Below the pieces are notes generated by a model, which worked only from the letters and a program-made list of their open reading frames with translations, searched no databases and was not told the origin of the DNA. DNA of 64,000 nt from Oxytricha trifallax (lineage: Eukaryota > Ciliophora > Spirotrichea > Sporadotrichida > Oxytrichidae), in NCBI GenBank assembly GCA_000711775.1, contig ARYC01017090.1, positions 168,354 to 232,353 on the forward strand. Direction: 5' to 3'. The position numbers and the translations under genes were made by a program. Of the stretch, positions 15,069-26,255 are shown one piece after another; position 1 is the stretch's first letter, and every line of letters starts with the position of its first letter.

Positions 15069-18000
15069 ATGAACAATTTTAATTTTTAGAAAAAATAAGG
15101 ACAACACTTCAATGGTGATGCAACTTTTAATTTTGAAAAGGGTCTTGGGGATAGATCATCGTTCATGAGTAGAGATCGAGAAAATTCATTTGATGAGCAT
15201 ATGCTTTACTGATCTCCATAGCCAGTAAAGACAAACAGATCTAGCAGGGTTGGAGCTCAAACTTAACAACCAATAAGGCGATAAATTACAAATGATTAGC
15301 ATCATGATATTATTTTGACTGATGAGAGAAGGTAAGATTCATCAAAAGCACTTGATGTACATAGTTCAAATCGACTTAAAAGAAGAGGGAAAAATATATA
15401 AGGATAGGAATTGCACAGAAGAAGTAAAAATAATTCAATTGTGCCAATCAATTAAATAGATACTACCATGGAAACTTAGGTCATTTCAAACTTGACTTAA
15501 ACTGAAATGACTCAAGTTGACCTCTATAAAGAGGAGCTATCCTCAAACTCTATCCCAAATAATGCATGGAAATCTGTTAATGGTTAAAGATTATAATTGC
15601 GCAGATCTGCTGTTTCTATTGATAAAAGTACATTTACCTCCTAAATTAAATAAGGGAGACCATTTGTTTTAATTTTATAAGTCCTAATAAAACTTTCAAT
15701 GATAGAACCTTAGAATTATTCATTAATGAAATAGTTTTAAAGTCTATCGCAAGAAAAGACAAATGACTGGGTTTTGATCTATCTCTATTTTGTACCCTAC
15801 TCAATAGAACTATTCATATTTTGTACCTTTATAATAGTTTAGATAGCCTGTATTTAATTGCTAGGATGAAAAAGGTGCTGCAAAGATTTTATAATTGATG
15901 CCATAGATCAATTATGAATCAATAAAAAGATACTTCTTCATTCTTTTAATATACTTAATCTTATTGGTGGGTAATAGAAAAGTTCTTAACCGTTTCTCAA
16001 ATTAAGAAGAGCTTTACAGTTAATGTGATAAAGCTTTCTTGGTAACAAAAAACCAAGATAAATTCATTTTTAGTTAATTGTTAGAATACAGAAAAAAGTT
16101 CCAAATCAATTCATTCAGATTTGTCATCAAAAAAATCCTGGTTAAACTATCGTATTAAATAGTGATATGTTATAATTAATTTGAAATTAGTAGTTCCTTA
16201 AAATAAGAGAAGTAAAAGATGGAAAATAAGAGCTATTTACTTTGCCAGCTAGTTGTTTACATAATCTCATATATCAAGAGTAAATTAATTAAGCAGTAAA
16301 AGTTAAAAGAGAGGAAGAACAAAAATGCATTATTCAAAGCACTAGCTAACATGAATGCTGAAAATGAAATTAAATAAGAAAGAATTCAGTATTTATGGGG
16401 TAAGGTCCGTGCTTATGTAATGGGAAATAAATTTGTGAGAAGAATTAAAACTTCAACAGAACTTAGAAATATGCAATCATTAAAAGGTATTACAGATAAA
16501 AGGTAAAAACTATTAGAGTCATTAGATGACGATGGTTAGATCAATAGCAAAAAATTCAAATGCTTAATTGATTATAACTCAAAATTCATGATCTTTTGGG
16601 AATTTCATATAGCCTGTGTTTTCTTAATAAGTTTTTGGCTTATTCCTATAAATTTTGCTACAATGATGAACTATAGAGATTCTTTTCGATAAGCTGAACT
16701 TTACATTGATTTTGTAATACTTTTTGATATTTTCATAAACTGCGTCTCCTAGACTATAATAGATGTTGAGATAACAATTTATCTTAGAGATTCATTTCTC
16801 GCTTACTTGAAATCTTATTTGATTATTGACGCACTTAGTGTGATGCCAGGACTTTTTACTCTTGAAACTGTAATGATTGTTTACGTGTTTAAGCTATAAT
16901 ATATAAATCTTTGAAAATAGAGATTTTTTATTTTATTCAGATATCTGAGAATCAAGCGTTACTTAAATTTTTTCAAATTGTTATTCAAGCTAACAAGCAA
17001 TGTTTTTTCCTATAATAACAATCATAAAGTCATAGTCTTAAAAGTAATAAGTATAATAAGGATAATTATGATATTTTACTTCTTATTTCACTTACTTTCA
17101 TGTATGTGGCTCTATATTGGAGAGATTGAATCTTAAAACTAGGATGGTTGGATTAGTGACTCAGATCTTCATTATTCAAAAATGTAGTTGATTTTGAAAA
17201 AGAATTGTAAAAATTAACTTAAAGTTAAGCAACTGTCTATTTTATGATAATTTTTCAATAATTAGCCAAGAAATCTACTTTCAGTATTCTTTTGCCATTT
17301 TTTTAAAAATAAAAAATGATTAAATTTAATATTTTAAATTCAATAATTTTTCAATGAATTTGATATGAATAATTTGTGATTTTAATAATTTTTTACAAAA
17401 AACCTATCTAATTATTTTTATTTCCATTTTCAATCGCACTTTAGGTATAGACAAAGCTATCAAGTTTATACATCAAATCACTTTACTATATCCTGACTTC
17501 CTTCGCTACTGTAGGATTTGGAGACTTTTCAGCCGGTCTTAATTCTGATTAATGCCTTTTCGTTATATGCTATATGATGTTTTTATAGCAAATGTTTTCC
17601 TTTTTCTCAATGTAATTTAGATCTTAATTTGCAGGTGCTGAAATTATAAGCAATCCTTAGCAAATGCTAGATGAAAAAAAAGGAGAACTTGAGCTTTTAT
17701 TTATAAAAATATTAAATTAAAAAGATACTAAATAGGGAGTACCTTCAGGTGACCGTGGATCCCATATGTGTTGCTTTCTATTTAGGATTCTTTTTGGTCT
17801 GGTAATCCGAATCATATAAGCCCTAATATTTGATAAAAATTGTTAAAATTTCCAGAATTAAATGAATAATCAAGAATTTATACACGCTATTTTATTAGTA
17901 ATTTTATTTAAATATATTAAAATGGCACGTATCTCGAAATCGATGAAATTTTGAGATACGTGCCAAATAAATCGAATTAATTAATTAAGTTCAAACTAAG

Positions 18001-20393
18001 TCTATATAAATGAAATTATGTTTTAAAAATATTAAAGTTCATATTATAATTTTTTAATTTATTCCTGCCTAACATATTAAATAATTATTCTATATTTAAA
18101 ATTTTGAAATGCTTTAGTTTACATAATTAATTAATTAACATTATTATAAATTACTTATTAGTTAATTATATGAACTTTAATATTTTTAAAACATAATTTC
18201 ATTTATATAGACTTAGTTTGAACTTAATTAATTAATTCGATTTATTTGGCACGTATCTCAAAATTTCATCGATTTCGAGATACGTGCCATTTTAATATAT
18301 TTAAATAAAATTACTAATATAATAGCGTGTATAAATTCTTGATTATTCATTTAATTTTGGAAATTTTAACAATTTTTATCAATTGTCTCATGCAGGAGGT
18401 GAAAGCGCCCAGAGACCTACATGCAAATAACAACGAGCTAGCGGGGTTCAATCGCTCATGGAGAGAGCTCTAGAGAGCCGATTTCCCTGCCATTACGCCG
18501 TTAGTTGGCAGGGTGGATACAGTCTAACAAGGCTGGCAAGAAGGGAGGCAGGCAGGGGGAAGAAGTTGGACTGCATTCCACACAGTGATGAATGACGGAC
18601 GTCAGGAGCACAGAGGAGCCGAGCAATTGCAAGTCTTTTCCAGCTTTTCCTCTTGTGGGGTTTTTTGGTTTTTTGGGGGCTCAAGGTTATGTGCCACGTC
18701 ATTCACACCAGCAACGTCATGACTCAAGGATGCAAATATTGGGTCATGTTATGACCCAGAATATCTCGTTATTAATTTAGCTTAACTATTCGGGGGGGGG
18801 GAAGTTTCCTGCACCGGTTTAAGATAAAAAAAAAATTTTAGGGAAGTTTCCTGCACTCTTTTAGATTTTTTAAATTTTTATTTCTTTAATTAAATTAATC
18901 TTTATAAAAACTATCAACTAACTTCAGGACTAATTTCAACATTTAATTATACTATAATTTTCTAATCAATAGTCAATATCTCTCTTCAGATTCCAACAAC
19001 TCTGACATTTTTCATCTAATATTTATAGGTTCTGTTATAGTAATTCCAAATATTTTATCCAATTTTTATTGATATTCTGATTAAATTTTTCTTGTTCTTA
19101 CCATGCCTTTATAATGTTAGACTATATTTTCTTTAACTACTTCAATGATGAGCGATATGCTCTTAATATTTAATGGGTAAAAAAATATTAATTTTGTTAA
19201 TTTATGTCAAATTTATTAAATTTAACATAAAAAATTAAAGCGTGCAGGAAACTTCCTCGAGTGCAGGAAACTTCCCCCCCCAACTATTCTATTCTATTCT
19301 ATTTATGAAAATTTCAAAACTTGAAAACACTGGAAAATTTAAAAGAAATGTTGTCAAATAAGCACTATTAGATATTGAGCTATCTTTTAAGTATTACTTC
19401 AAGTCAATTAAGCAAGATTCTTTTTACTAACTTTTACCACCCAGACTAAAGTAAAAACTCATGATAGAGTTATACAAACCTTACCTTCAGAAATTTTCAT
19501 ATTTTTTTGAAGATCAAGAACGATAGTACTATGCAGATACCTAATATATCAGTAAAATTATTAGGAACTTAAATTGTCAAATTCATGGTCCAGAAACTAC
19601 CTTTGTAAAGCCAAGCTAGCATTTCAAATACTTTTACTTCATATATTCAGGAAAAATTGATGTATACGATAAGAATGATAATTTGCTCGTCCAATACATA
19701 GCAGGAGGGTTCTTTGGTGAGCAGGAAATAATTTTTAAATTGAAGTCAAATTATAACTTCAGAGTTTCAGATCAAGGTCCTGCTGTTCTTCTATGTATAA
19801 ATGAAAAGAAACTCTGCAAAATTTTGAAAAATTATAAAGAATCCCTTATTTATCTAGGGACTGTAGCTTATGAAAGAAGACACTATCTAAGAGAACAATA
19901 TTAATAATTATATTTTACTTTTATCTAACTTGCTGAATAGGTCTGTCCAATGTCTTCAAGAGACTCATTAAAAGCAACTCTATGCTTTAGTGAAATTCTT
20001 GCAACTAGAGCAGATTACTTTAAAGCAGGTGAACTTATCAAAGTTTATGGTTAGCATCTAACGAAACTCAGATTTCAAACCATGAAATAAAGATAGTAAT
20101 AAAAATAGCAGCAAGCTTTCACAGATTTAATTCTGGAAGAATCATTAGAAGAATCTGAAAGCTCATCTAACTAAAACAGTGTCAGTGAGCCATCTGAATC
20201 GTAGTCATAGTTTAGTAGTAAAAGCGTGAAAATCGAGAACATAGAATCCTACAGACATTATGATGATGAATTTGATTCTATATCTGTTGATGAGATTGAT
20301 TACTCAATGATTGATGTTTAAAAGATACAGTTTAACAAATATGTAAACATTGCTTAGAAAACTCTATGGTAACTTTAATAAATTATACATTGA
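15069..20393 (+). CDS. Voltage-gated/cyclic-nucleotide-domain potassium channel
   Basis: From ATG 15069 to TGA 20391-20393; removing four IESs (31, 42, 263 and 1602 bp) gives 3387 nt in exact frame. An in-frame TGA at 15210-15212 remains and may lie in another 57-bp IES. The Gln/Ser-rich cytoplasmic N-terminus is followed by a TM region (for example FHIACVFLISFWLIPI, FVILFDIFINCV), an Arg/Lys-rich S4-like stretch (LRIKRYLNFFKLL), the pore with selectivity filter TVGFGD, an S6 helix and a C-linker. Then comes a cyclic-nucleotide-binding fold (SGKIDVYDKNDN...GGFFGEQE) and a long Ser/Glu-rich tail. The FGEQE motif lacks the usual downstream Arg pattern, so ligand binding is uncertain. Family: EAG/CNG/HCN-type K+ channels, which are abundant in ciliates. 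Confidence 0.9.
15786..15827 (+). other. IES, 31 bp, 11-bp pointer TATTTTGTACC
   Basis: Eleven-base repeat at 15786-15796 and 15817-15827. Its 31-bp removal provides exactly the +1 shift required between the N-terminal and TM frames. Confidence 0.85.
16899..16944 (+). other. IES, 42 bp, pointer ATAT
   Basis: ATAT at 16899-16902 and 16941-16944. It contains a TGA; excision restores the S4-like helix (VFKLQYLRIKRYL). Confidence 0.75.
17185..17450 (+). other. IES, 263 bp, pointer TAG
   Basis: TAG at 17185-17187 and 17448-17450 around very AT-rich DNA with stops. Excision joins DLHYSKM to QTKLSSLYIKSLYYILTSFA before the pore. Confidence 0.75.
17830..18382. mobile_element. MITE-like inverted-repeat element A
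   Basis: Arms of about 215 bp (17830-18044 and 18168-18382) in inverted orientation around a 123-bp AT-rich spacer. Each arm contains a small palindrome GGCACGTATCTC...GAGATACGTGCC (17922-17964 and its mirror near 18250-18290). No open frame; likely non-autonomous. Confidence 0.85.
18383..18783. other. GC-rich island of unknown origin inside the IES
   Basis: About 400 bp with a base composition unlike anything else in the window (many GG, CC, CAGG, GGCAGG words). It contains a T-arm/B-box-like word GGGGTTCAATCGC near 18437, a C/D-box-like GTGATGA near 18588, a GGGTCAT...ATGACCC inverted repeat near 18741-18757 and G/T homopolymer runs. The short open frames on both strands do not resemble proteins. 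Could be a foreign insert, RNA-derived (SINE-like) sequence or an element core; not resolved. Confidence 0.5.
18792..19281. mobile_element. MITE-like TIR element B with 8-bp target duplication
   Basis: Termini are G-tract + AAGTTTCCTGCAC (left) and GTGCAGGAAACTT + C-tract (right); each terminal motif is repeated once just inside its end. The 8-bp word AACTATTC flanks it directly at 18784-18791 and 19282-19289, as expected for a target-site duplication. 490 bp, AT-rich core, no transposase: a non-autonomous element. An 8-bp duplication is typical of hAT-type transposition. Confidence 0.85.
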
Positions 20394-20505
20394 AAGTTTA
20401 ATATCTTTCTTCTTATTAAAGAAATATACTTTTTTCTATAAATACTCTTCAAATATTTATGAGATTTTGTTTTTATAATAAATTTACCCTTTTACTCTAT
20501 TTCAC

Positions 20506-21230
20506 ATGAACGAGTTAGTCTCTCTTGCGAAAGAAAAATTCGAACAATCAAATTTAAACTTCAAGCAACTCGACACTCTCTCGCTTAAATTTGCTCGCTT
20601 CAACAACACTATAGATTACACTTAAAGTATCTAAGAGCACTCAAGACAAATAACTTCACAATCTGCTTTCTCATTATTCGGAAAATTAAGACAAAATACT
20701 ATTCAATCACTGCAGAACAAAGCTTATCAGACTGCAAGACGCCAGACAAATATAATTAAACTTACTGACCATAAAGTTTTAAGAGAAAAATTCAAAAGAC
20801 TTAATATGAGGACATAAGAAGTGAATTAGATACATGGGGGATATGCTGCTATTGACATTAAAGATCAGTTGAGTTTACCAAAAATATATAAAGAGGTGAG
20901 GAAGGATTAGTTAAATTTTGCCAATATCAAATTTCAAACATTAAGTTAATTATTTATTTTTTAAAACCCTTGACAATCAATAAATAATTTAAGGCATAAC
21001 AAACAGATCGCAGTAGTTTTAAGAACTGTTAGAAGAGACTAAAGTTGAGGATAATCCAAATATGTTACATATAGATAAACAAGAATTTCAAAGTGAATTA
21101 GAACTAAGCAAAGAGTCTTCTATGCATATTTATATTTAAATATGTTTAAATACATATTTTAGATGTTAACGAGACAATTAAAGAATTCATTGATGGAAGT
21201 TGATCTAAAACTTTAATTATAATATTATTT
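20506..21230 (+). CDS. Hypothetical helical protein, 3' end unresolved
   Basis: ATG 20506 opens a long helix-rich frame (MNELVSLAKEKFEQSNLNF...). A 49-nt GTTAAT...TTTAAG intron (20945-20993) then leads to a Glu/Lys-rich segment (FQELLEETKVEDNPN), and after a probable IES with pointer ATG (21122-21165, 41 bp) to MLTRQLKNSLMEVDLKLQ. Further coding-like sequence (ERFKLGLQNSYKKTNNSL near 21495-21660) may be its 3' MDS. The helical, heptad-like pattern resembles coiled-coil trafficking proteins, but no family is recognised. Confidence 0.5.
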
Positions 21231-22387
21231 AGTAAAAAATAACTTACAGTAATAGTTATAATATCACTTTATGCAAGAAATAAGTGAATAAAAATCAATT
21301 TCTTAATTCAAATAAGCTATATTTTATTAGATTTTAATAGATGATATATTCATCAACGTTGATATTTATTCTGCTTTTAGATTGCAGCTTATTATTGTTA
21401 AATTGAAATAATTTGGCATTCAATAAGTTAAATAAACAAATACTGGAATTGTATTAATATTTATTATAAAAATCAAAAGTTTAAATGTGATCATGAAGAA
21501 AGATTCAAATTAGGTTTGCAGAACTCATATAAAAAAACAAATAATTCACTAGACAAATAAATTTATCCAATTTTATAGAACATCAAAAATAATATTTTGC
21601 TTCAAAAGAATATGTAAAAGTTAAGCAAGAGATTATTTTAAACTGTAAACTTAAAAACTAATCTTTTCTTCTAATACTACTAATATTACTTTTAAGCTTC
21701 CTGTATCAGATTGATACTATGAGAAAGCTATTTAGAATTCTAAGATAGGCCTTGCATAAGTTATTATTAATTCTATTATGCTTAAGTTGTTTAGTACATT
21801 TATTATTGAGTATTTTGATCCCCTAGTTTGGCTTACTAAATCATGCTGTATTCAAAAACTTTAATTTTTATGCTATATTTTAATACTTCTTTGAATATAA
21901 TTTTATTAACCGTTTATTAAATATGGTAAATTAGATGTTTTAAAATTCCTGCTTTAAATATTATATTTACTATGATTAGGCAATAAGCATAAACATATAA
22001 TATTCAAGAGAATTAATAATATTTTCAATAATTTCTTGAGAATTAATTGATTACAAGTTTTATAGTTTTAAATTGCTGAGACTATTACACAGGATTTAAT
22101 TAGCGTTTGTTAGTTTATGAATGTGGTGTACTATTTTCACTCATTAATATAAGTGCTGTTTCAAATGGTCTACTAGTAAGGGCTTTCTGGTTTTATTCCA
22201 CTAAATTCAATTTATTTTGACGGTTTTCATTAGCAAATTAGTTGTTCTATTAAAGGTAAGTCTAATAAAACTATGCTTGTTTCATTTAGTTTAAGTTATT
22301 GGTTGCATTTTAAAATTAAAATACAATTTAAATTTTAATTATATTTAAATTATAGTCATTTTTAAATTATAATGAATTTTTGATAAT
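21231..22387 (+). other. AT-rich stretch with one coding-like patch
   Basis: Apart from a Lys/Asn/Gln-rich open patch near 21490-21670, possibly the last MDS of the upstream gene, no gene is recognised. The rest is AT-rich with mixed stops. Confidence 0.4.
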
Positions 22388-25300
22388 TCAATAATTATTT
22401 ATGATTATTAAAGATTTTATATAAAATTATAAGCTTCCGTCTTTTGCTAAAGTATAAAGGAAAAAGATAAAATTCAAATCTTAAAATATCAAAATTTATG
22501 AACTAATTCTTTTTGGAACTTATTAAAACTAAATGGGGATAGTCCTAATTCTCCGATAATTTTACTAGTAAAGACCTACAAAAAATAGAGCATTAAAAAT
22601 TAAAAGATAATAATTTTTGGCATTATTTCTCAAGTGCAGGTTTTAACTTGAATCAAAATCTTGCTTATTGCTGTTCATTTAAAAATTATTATTAGAATTT
22701 TAACTGTCATCAAAGCTTCCACTCGATACTGAAGTTGCATGACTATATAGTTATTGAAGTCCATTGAAATTGTTCTGATTCATATTAATTTGCTATATCA
22801 TCATTCTTTGCTCATGAGGTGTTTAAGGAACATTAGAGTTATGTCTTTGAGTGCCAACGTGGGAGGTATAGTGTGAATGTGGGTTTATGTATTACTAACT
22901 TACGAATTGGCTTCCATCGAAACCTGGGTTGTCTTAGGTGTCTAAAGCAATTAAGGGGTTGAAATTAGTAATAACTGAGTTGTTATTAGCGGAGTGTTTC
23001 CCTCTTCCTCTCAACTAAATTTAGGATATGTTATTACAGTCATCTGAGTTTTCAATGTCTGGGAACATCATAACATCAGCTTCATCTTAATCATAATTAC
23101 AATTGTAACCTCCCTCTGGCATGCTATAATTACTGTTACTGTGATTGTTATTTAGATTCATGTACTTTTGCATTATTAATGAGTGATTTTAAGTGAGGGA
23201 AGTTGAGTCCTACATTCCACTTTTATTACTGTTTGAGTTCTTTTGTTAAAGCCAAGACTCTAGTAAGTATTTAATTTCCTTTTTCATTTCTAATTCATTT
23301 TCCGCTTTCTTTTCTTCAACTAAGGCTAATTGAGTGGAAGTTTATTCTAACAGCAATTTTGTCCTATCGAATTCAAGTCTCCACTTATCTTTCTCTTCTC
23401 TTAAACTTTTTATCTCAATAGCAGACTCTCTGAGCAGTTCATCTGCCTTTCTAAGCTTCTCCTCTAAAAATATGATTCTACCATTATTTCTCTCTGTATT
23501 AATTTCATTTGCAAGGTCACCTAACTGGTTCATCATAATTTTATCATGTAAAAATGAGGGGTAACTACTCTACCTCATTTAATCCTCATCGCTCATATTG
23601 CCAAAAAGTTGAGATTGATTGTTTTGGTTATTCATTAAGAATGATTATGACATATTTTAGTGATTTAGAATCATTGATTGTGATACAGTGTTACCTGCAC
23701 ATAAGCTTTAATTATACCTGAAGTTGCCTTAATTTTCAACATTTTTCATATTTATTAAACCAGATAAAACTTGGCTTCTATTTGTTTGCAGAACCGGTTA
23801 ATTCTAGCATTATGGGATTGTTTGAGTTATATGATCATAGAAAAGCTAAGTAGGTATAAGTTTTCTGCAACCTATGCATTCCATTTTGACACAGCTATCT
23901 ATCATTTTTTAAAACTTCGTCTCCATCACTTGAGAATGATTATTTATTAAATGACTTCTATTTGATTTATTTGGAGTCAAGTATGTAACATCTTTTAATG
24001 ATCTCCTTATATCCGAAGGCAATGGGCTTCCAGAAATCTTTATTGACATTGAATTTGCAACACTTTTCTTTGAAGCACTTATACATCCATTGTAAGATTT
24101 ATTTGAATCTTTTTAATGACTTTTGCAAGGTTCCACACATTCTTCATCGATGCAATCTTCAAAATCACAGTCTTAATTCATCATGATGCTTTTGCTTCGT
24201 TATTAATGCATTAATTGCTATTATATCTCAAGTTGCTATTTACTTTTTCTTTCTTCTTTGATTTTTTTGTTTTGCGACTTAATTTTATCTCTTAGCTGAT
24301 TTAGCTCATCTTTCATTTTTTCTATTTCTTGGTCTTTTTATTAAAAGTCAAATATCATGTCTCTGATTTTGTCTTTCTTCTTTTGCAATTTATTCTCGAA
24401 CTTTTGAACTTTGAGTTTATTATAGCCTTTTTCTCTTTCGAACTCTTTGTCTCTCTCAGCAAGCATTTAATTCAATCTTTTCTCAGTTTAGTCTTAATCA
24501 TGTCTCTTAATTTTTAAGTCCCTATTCTTGTCTTTGTACTTTAGCAAATCGCTCTCAACTCTCTAAATTTGTTCTTCTTATACAATTTTTTCATGAGCAA
24601 GCTTTCTCAATTCATCTCTCAACTATTCAATCACGTCCAAGTCATTAGATTAGAATTGATAAAGCTTTTTCTGCTTGTCGATTTGCTCTGAGTACATTCT
24701 TTTTAAGTCATCAAACTTTTTATCATATTCTTAGGAGTATGAAGATTCTTACTCTTCAATCTTTTGATTTAAAAGCTTGATCTCATCCTCATGATTAATT
24801 ACTCTCAACTATAGTTATTTAACGTCGTATTCTCTGTCACTTAAAAGCCTTTCCAATCTGTTTATTTAAGTGTCTTTTTCCTTCTTCATTTCGCTGTAAT
24901 TTTCAACTTCTTTTTGATATTTTGCTTTAAGTTCTCCCTCTGATTGAACTAACGAGGTATTTTCTGCAATTTTTATGCTTAAATGAACTTCTAACTCGCT
25001 TATTTTTTCTTGTAGCTACTCTTAAACTTACTTGTGTAGCATATCTAATTCTCTGCCACCGATTGATTGCTAAGAATTATGCATACTTTCTTAGTTTCTT
25101 GAAGATTGTGAGCCTCTATGAGAGTTGAGTTAACCAGATTCCTCGATTGCTTGAAACATCCTGTCATAGAGCTTTTTCTAGTTTTGCTCTCTTTCTTCAG
25201 CTTCTCTGAGCTACATCTCTAATAAATTAAAAAAGGATTTGAGTTAGCCGCTTTAATTTAACATAAATAAGTTTAGATGAACTTTTTATTCATAAAGTGC

Positions 25301-25645
25301 AACTCTTGTATTGAAATCTTACTCTTTTAATCTTATCTATAAATTGAAACATAAAATTAGAAGACAATTTTTCATTAAATTCAAACTTTAGTCTTAAAAC
25401 TCGCATGGAATGTTAGGGCATTTATTTAAATTTATTTAGATTTGTTGAAAAATTACCTCTTTTTGTGCATTCTATAGATCACTCATTGCCTTAAGTTTAT
25501 CTCCAAGCGCTTATTCAATAGTAGGAACAGGTGATCTTTCTCTTTCTCTTGCTGAACTCTTATTAAACCCTTAACTGAAGCTAGAATTGATGGCAGCAAC
25601 AGAAGTGTTTAAAAGGTTGTTCGGTGTTTTAGAAATACTCTTCAT
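22388..25645 (-). CDS. Long coiled-coil protein
   Basis: Minus-strand frame from ATG 25645, one 120-nt intron (25337-25456, GTAATT...TTATAG), then open without interruption to TGA at 22388-22390 (1045 residues maximum). Residues of about 90-430 form a continuous heptad-rich coiled coil (for example LRDELRKLAHEKIVQEE, KDKNRDLKIKRHDQD). A Ser/Asn-rich middle carries a CIGCRKLI-type cysteine pair and a second short coiled coil (EEKLRKADELLRESAIE). The C-terminal part is Asn/Ser/Gln-rich. The last roughly 90 residues are hydrophobic and AT-encoded, so the genuine stop may be upstream near 22,650. Probably a structural or centrosomal/basal-body protein; function not identified. No IES detected. 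Confidence 0.75.
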
Positions 25646-25823
25646 ACTTAAATCGCCAACTTTTAAATTTTATATTTATCGAATAGTTATTCGCGCTAGA
25701 ATAAGCAATAGTATGACTTATATTTTTTATAGTAAAATCAATTGCTTTTTGAATGTGAAATTTAATAATAAATTGTGATTTAGTGGAAAAAGTTTTAATA
25801 ATTCATTGCTACATTTTCTCTAT

Positions 25824-26181
25824 TCAACAGTTCTTAATCTTGATATTGTTAATGTGCGTGACTACTGAGTTTCTCTTTTCTTCTACAGATTCAAAAGAGT
25901 AGTCAGGTAATAAATTGCTATAGTTTTGATTACTATTTTGGAATTTATTGCTATATTTATCGTGATTACGCTCTTCTATATCCAGTGTCCACTCGCACTC
26001 ACTGTCATGATCCATCAGAAAAATATTATTTATACCCTACAAAGGGTTGTGTAGTTAGTCCAAAAAGTTCTAATCGTTTTCAAGCTTGTTATCAGGGTAG
26101 TTAATACTTTAATCACATAAAGTAAGTATGCCAATTGAAACCAAAATTATGTACAAAATGAATTATTTGAAATTTAAAGTC
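25824..26181 (-). CDS. Small protein with N-terminal hydrophobic segment, 5' end unresolved
   Basis: Minus frame ending TGA 25824-25826. The hydrophobic stretch FILYIILVSIGILTLCDQ is followed by an acidic polar tail (MDHDSECEWTLDIEERNHD... NSVVTHINNIKIKNC). The layout suggests a signal peptide and a secreted or vacuolar product. No ATG is visible upstream of the hydrophobic part (the internal Met at 26013-26015 would skip it), so a first MDS or exon may be missing. Not recognised. Confidence 0.45.
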
Positions 26182-26255
26182 TTTAAATGCAAATAAATGT
26201 GCAATTAGTAAGTAAAAAAATTAAGTTAAATTTAAATTAAATAGAAAGTCATAAA

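Larger units (their letters stand above)
17698..19306 (+). other. Composite IES, 1602 bp, pointer TATTTAT, carrying nested elements
   Basis: TATTTAT at 17698-17704 and 19300-19306, same codon phase. Excision joins GELELLF to MKISKLENTGKFKRN, the expected C-linker. The interior holds an inverted-repeat element (17830-18382), a GC-rich insert (about 18383-18783) and a second TIR element (18792-19281) with target duplication. A longer repeat TTCTATTTA (17786 region and 19298-19306) gives an alternative left boundary but a less channel-like protein. Confidence 0.8.

Noticed and set aside
17705..17820. Channel coding sequence continuing to GVPSGDRGSHMCCFLF
   Set aside because: The TATTTAT pointer gives an in-frame junction to a typical channel C-linker; the extra sequence is unlike channel homologues and lies in the IES.
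18430..18460. tRNA or tRNA-derived gene from the GGGGTTCAATCGC word
   Set aside because: A T-arm-like hairpin can be drawn, but no acceptor, D or anticodon arms could be fitted at the right spacing.
18493..18780. Overlapping short open frames in the GC-rich island
   Set aside because: They overlap on opposite strands, lack domain-like sequence and lie in an eliminated segment; best explained by high GC giving few stops.
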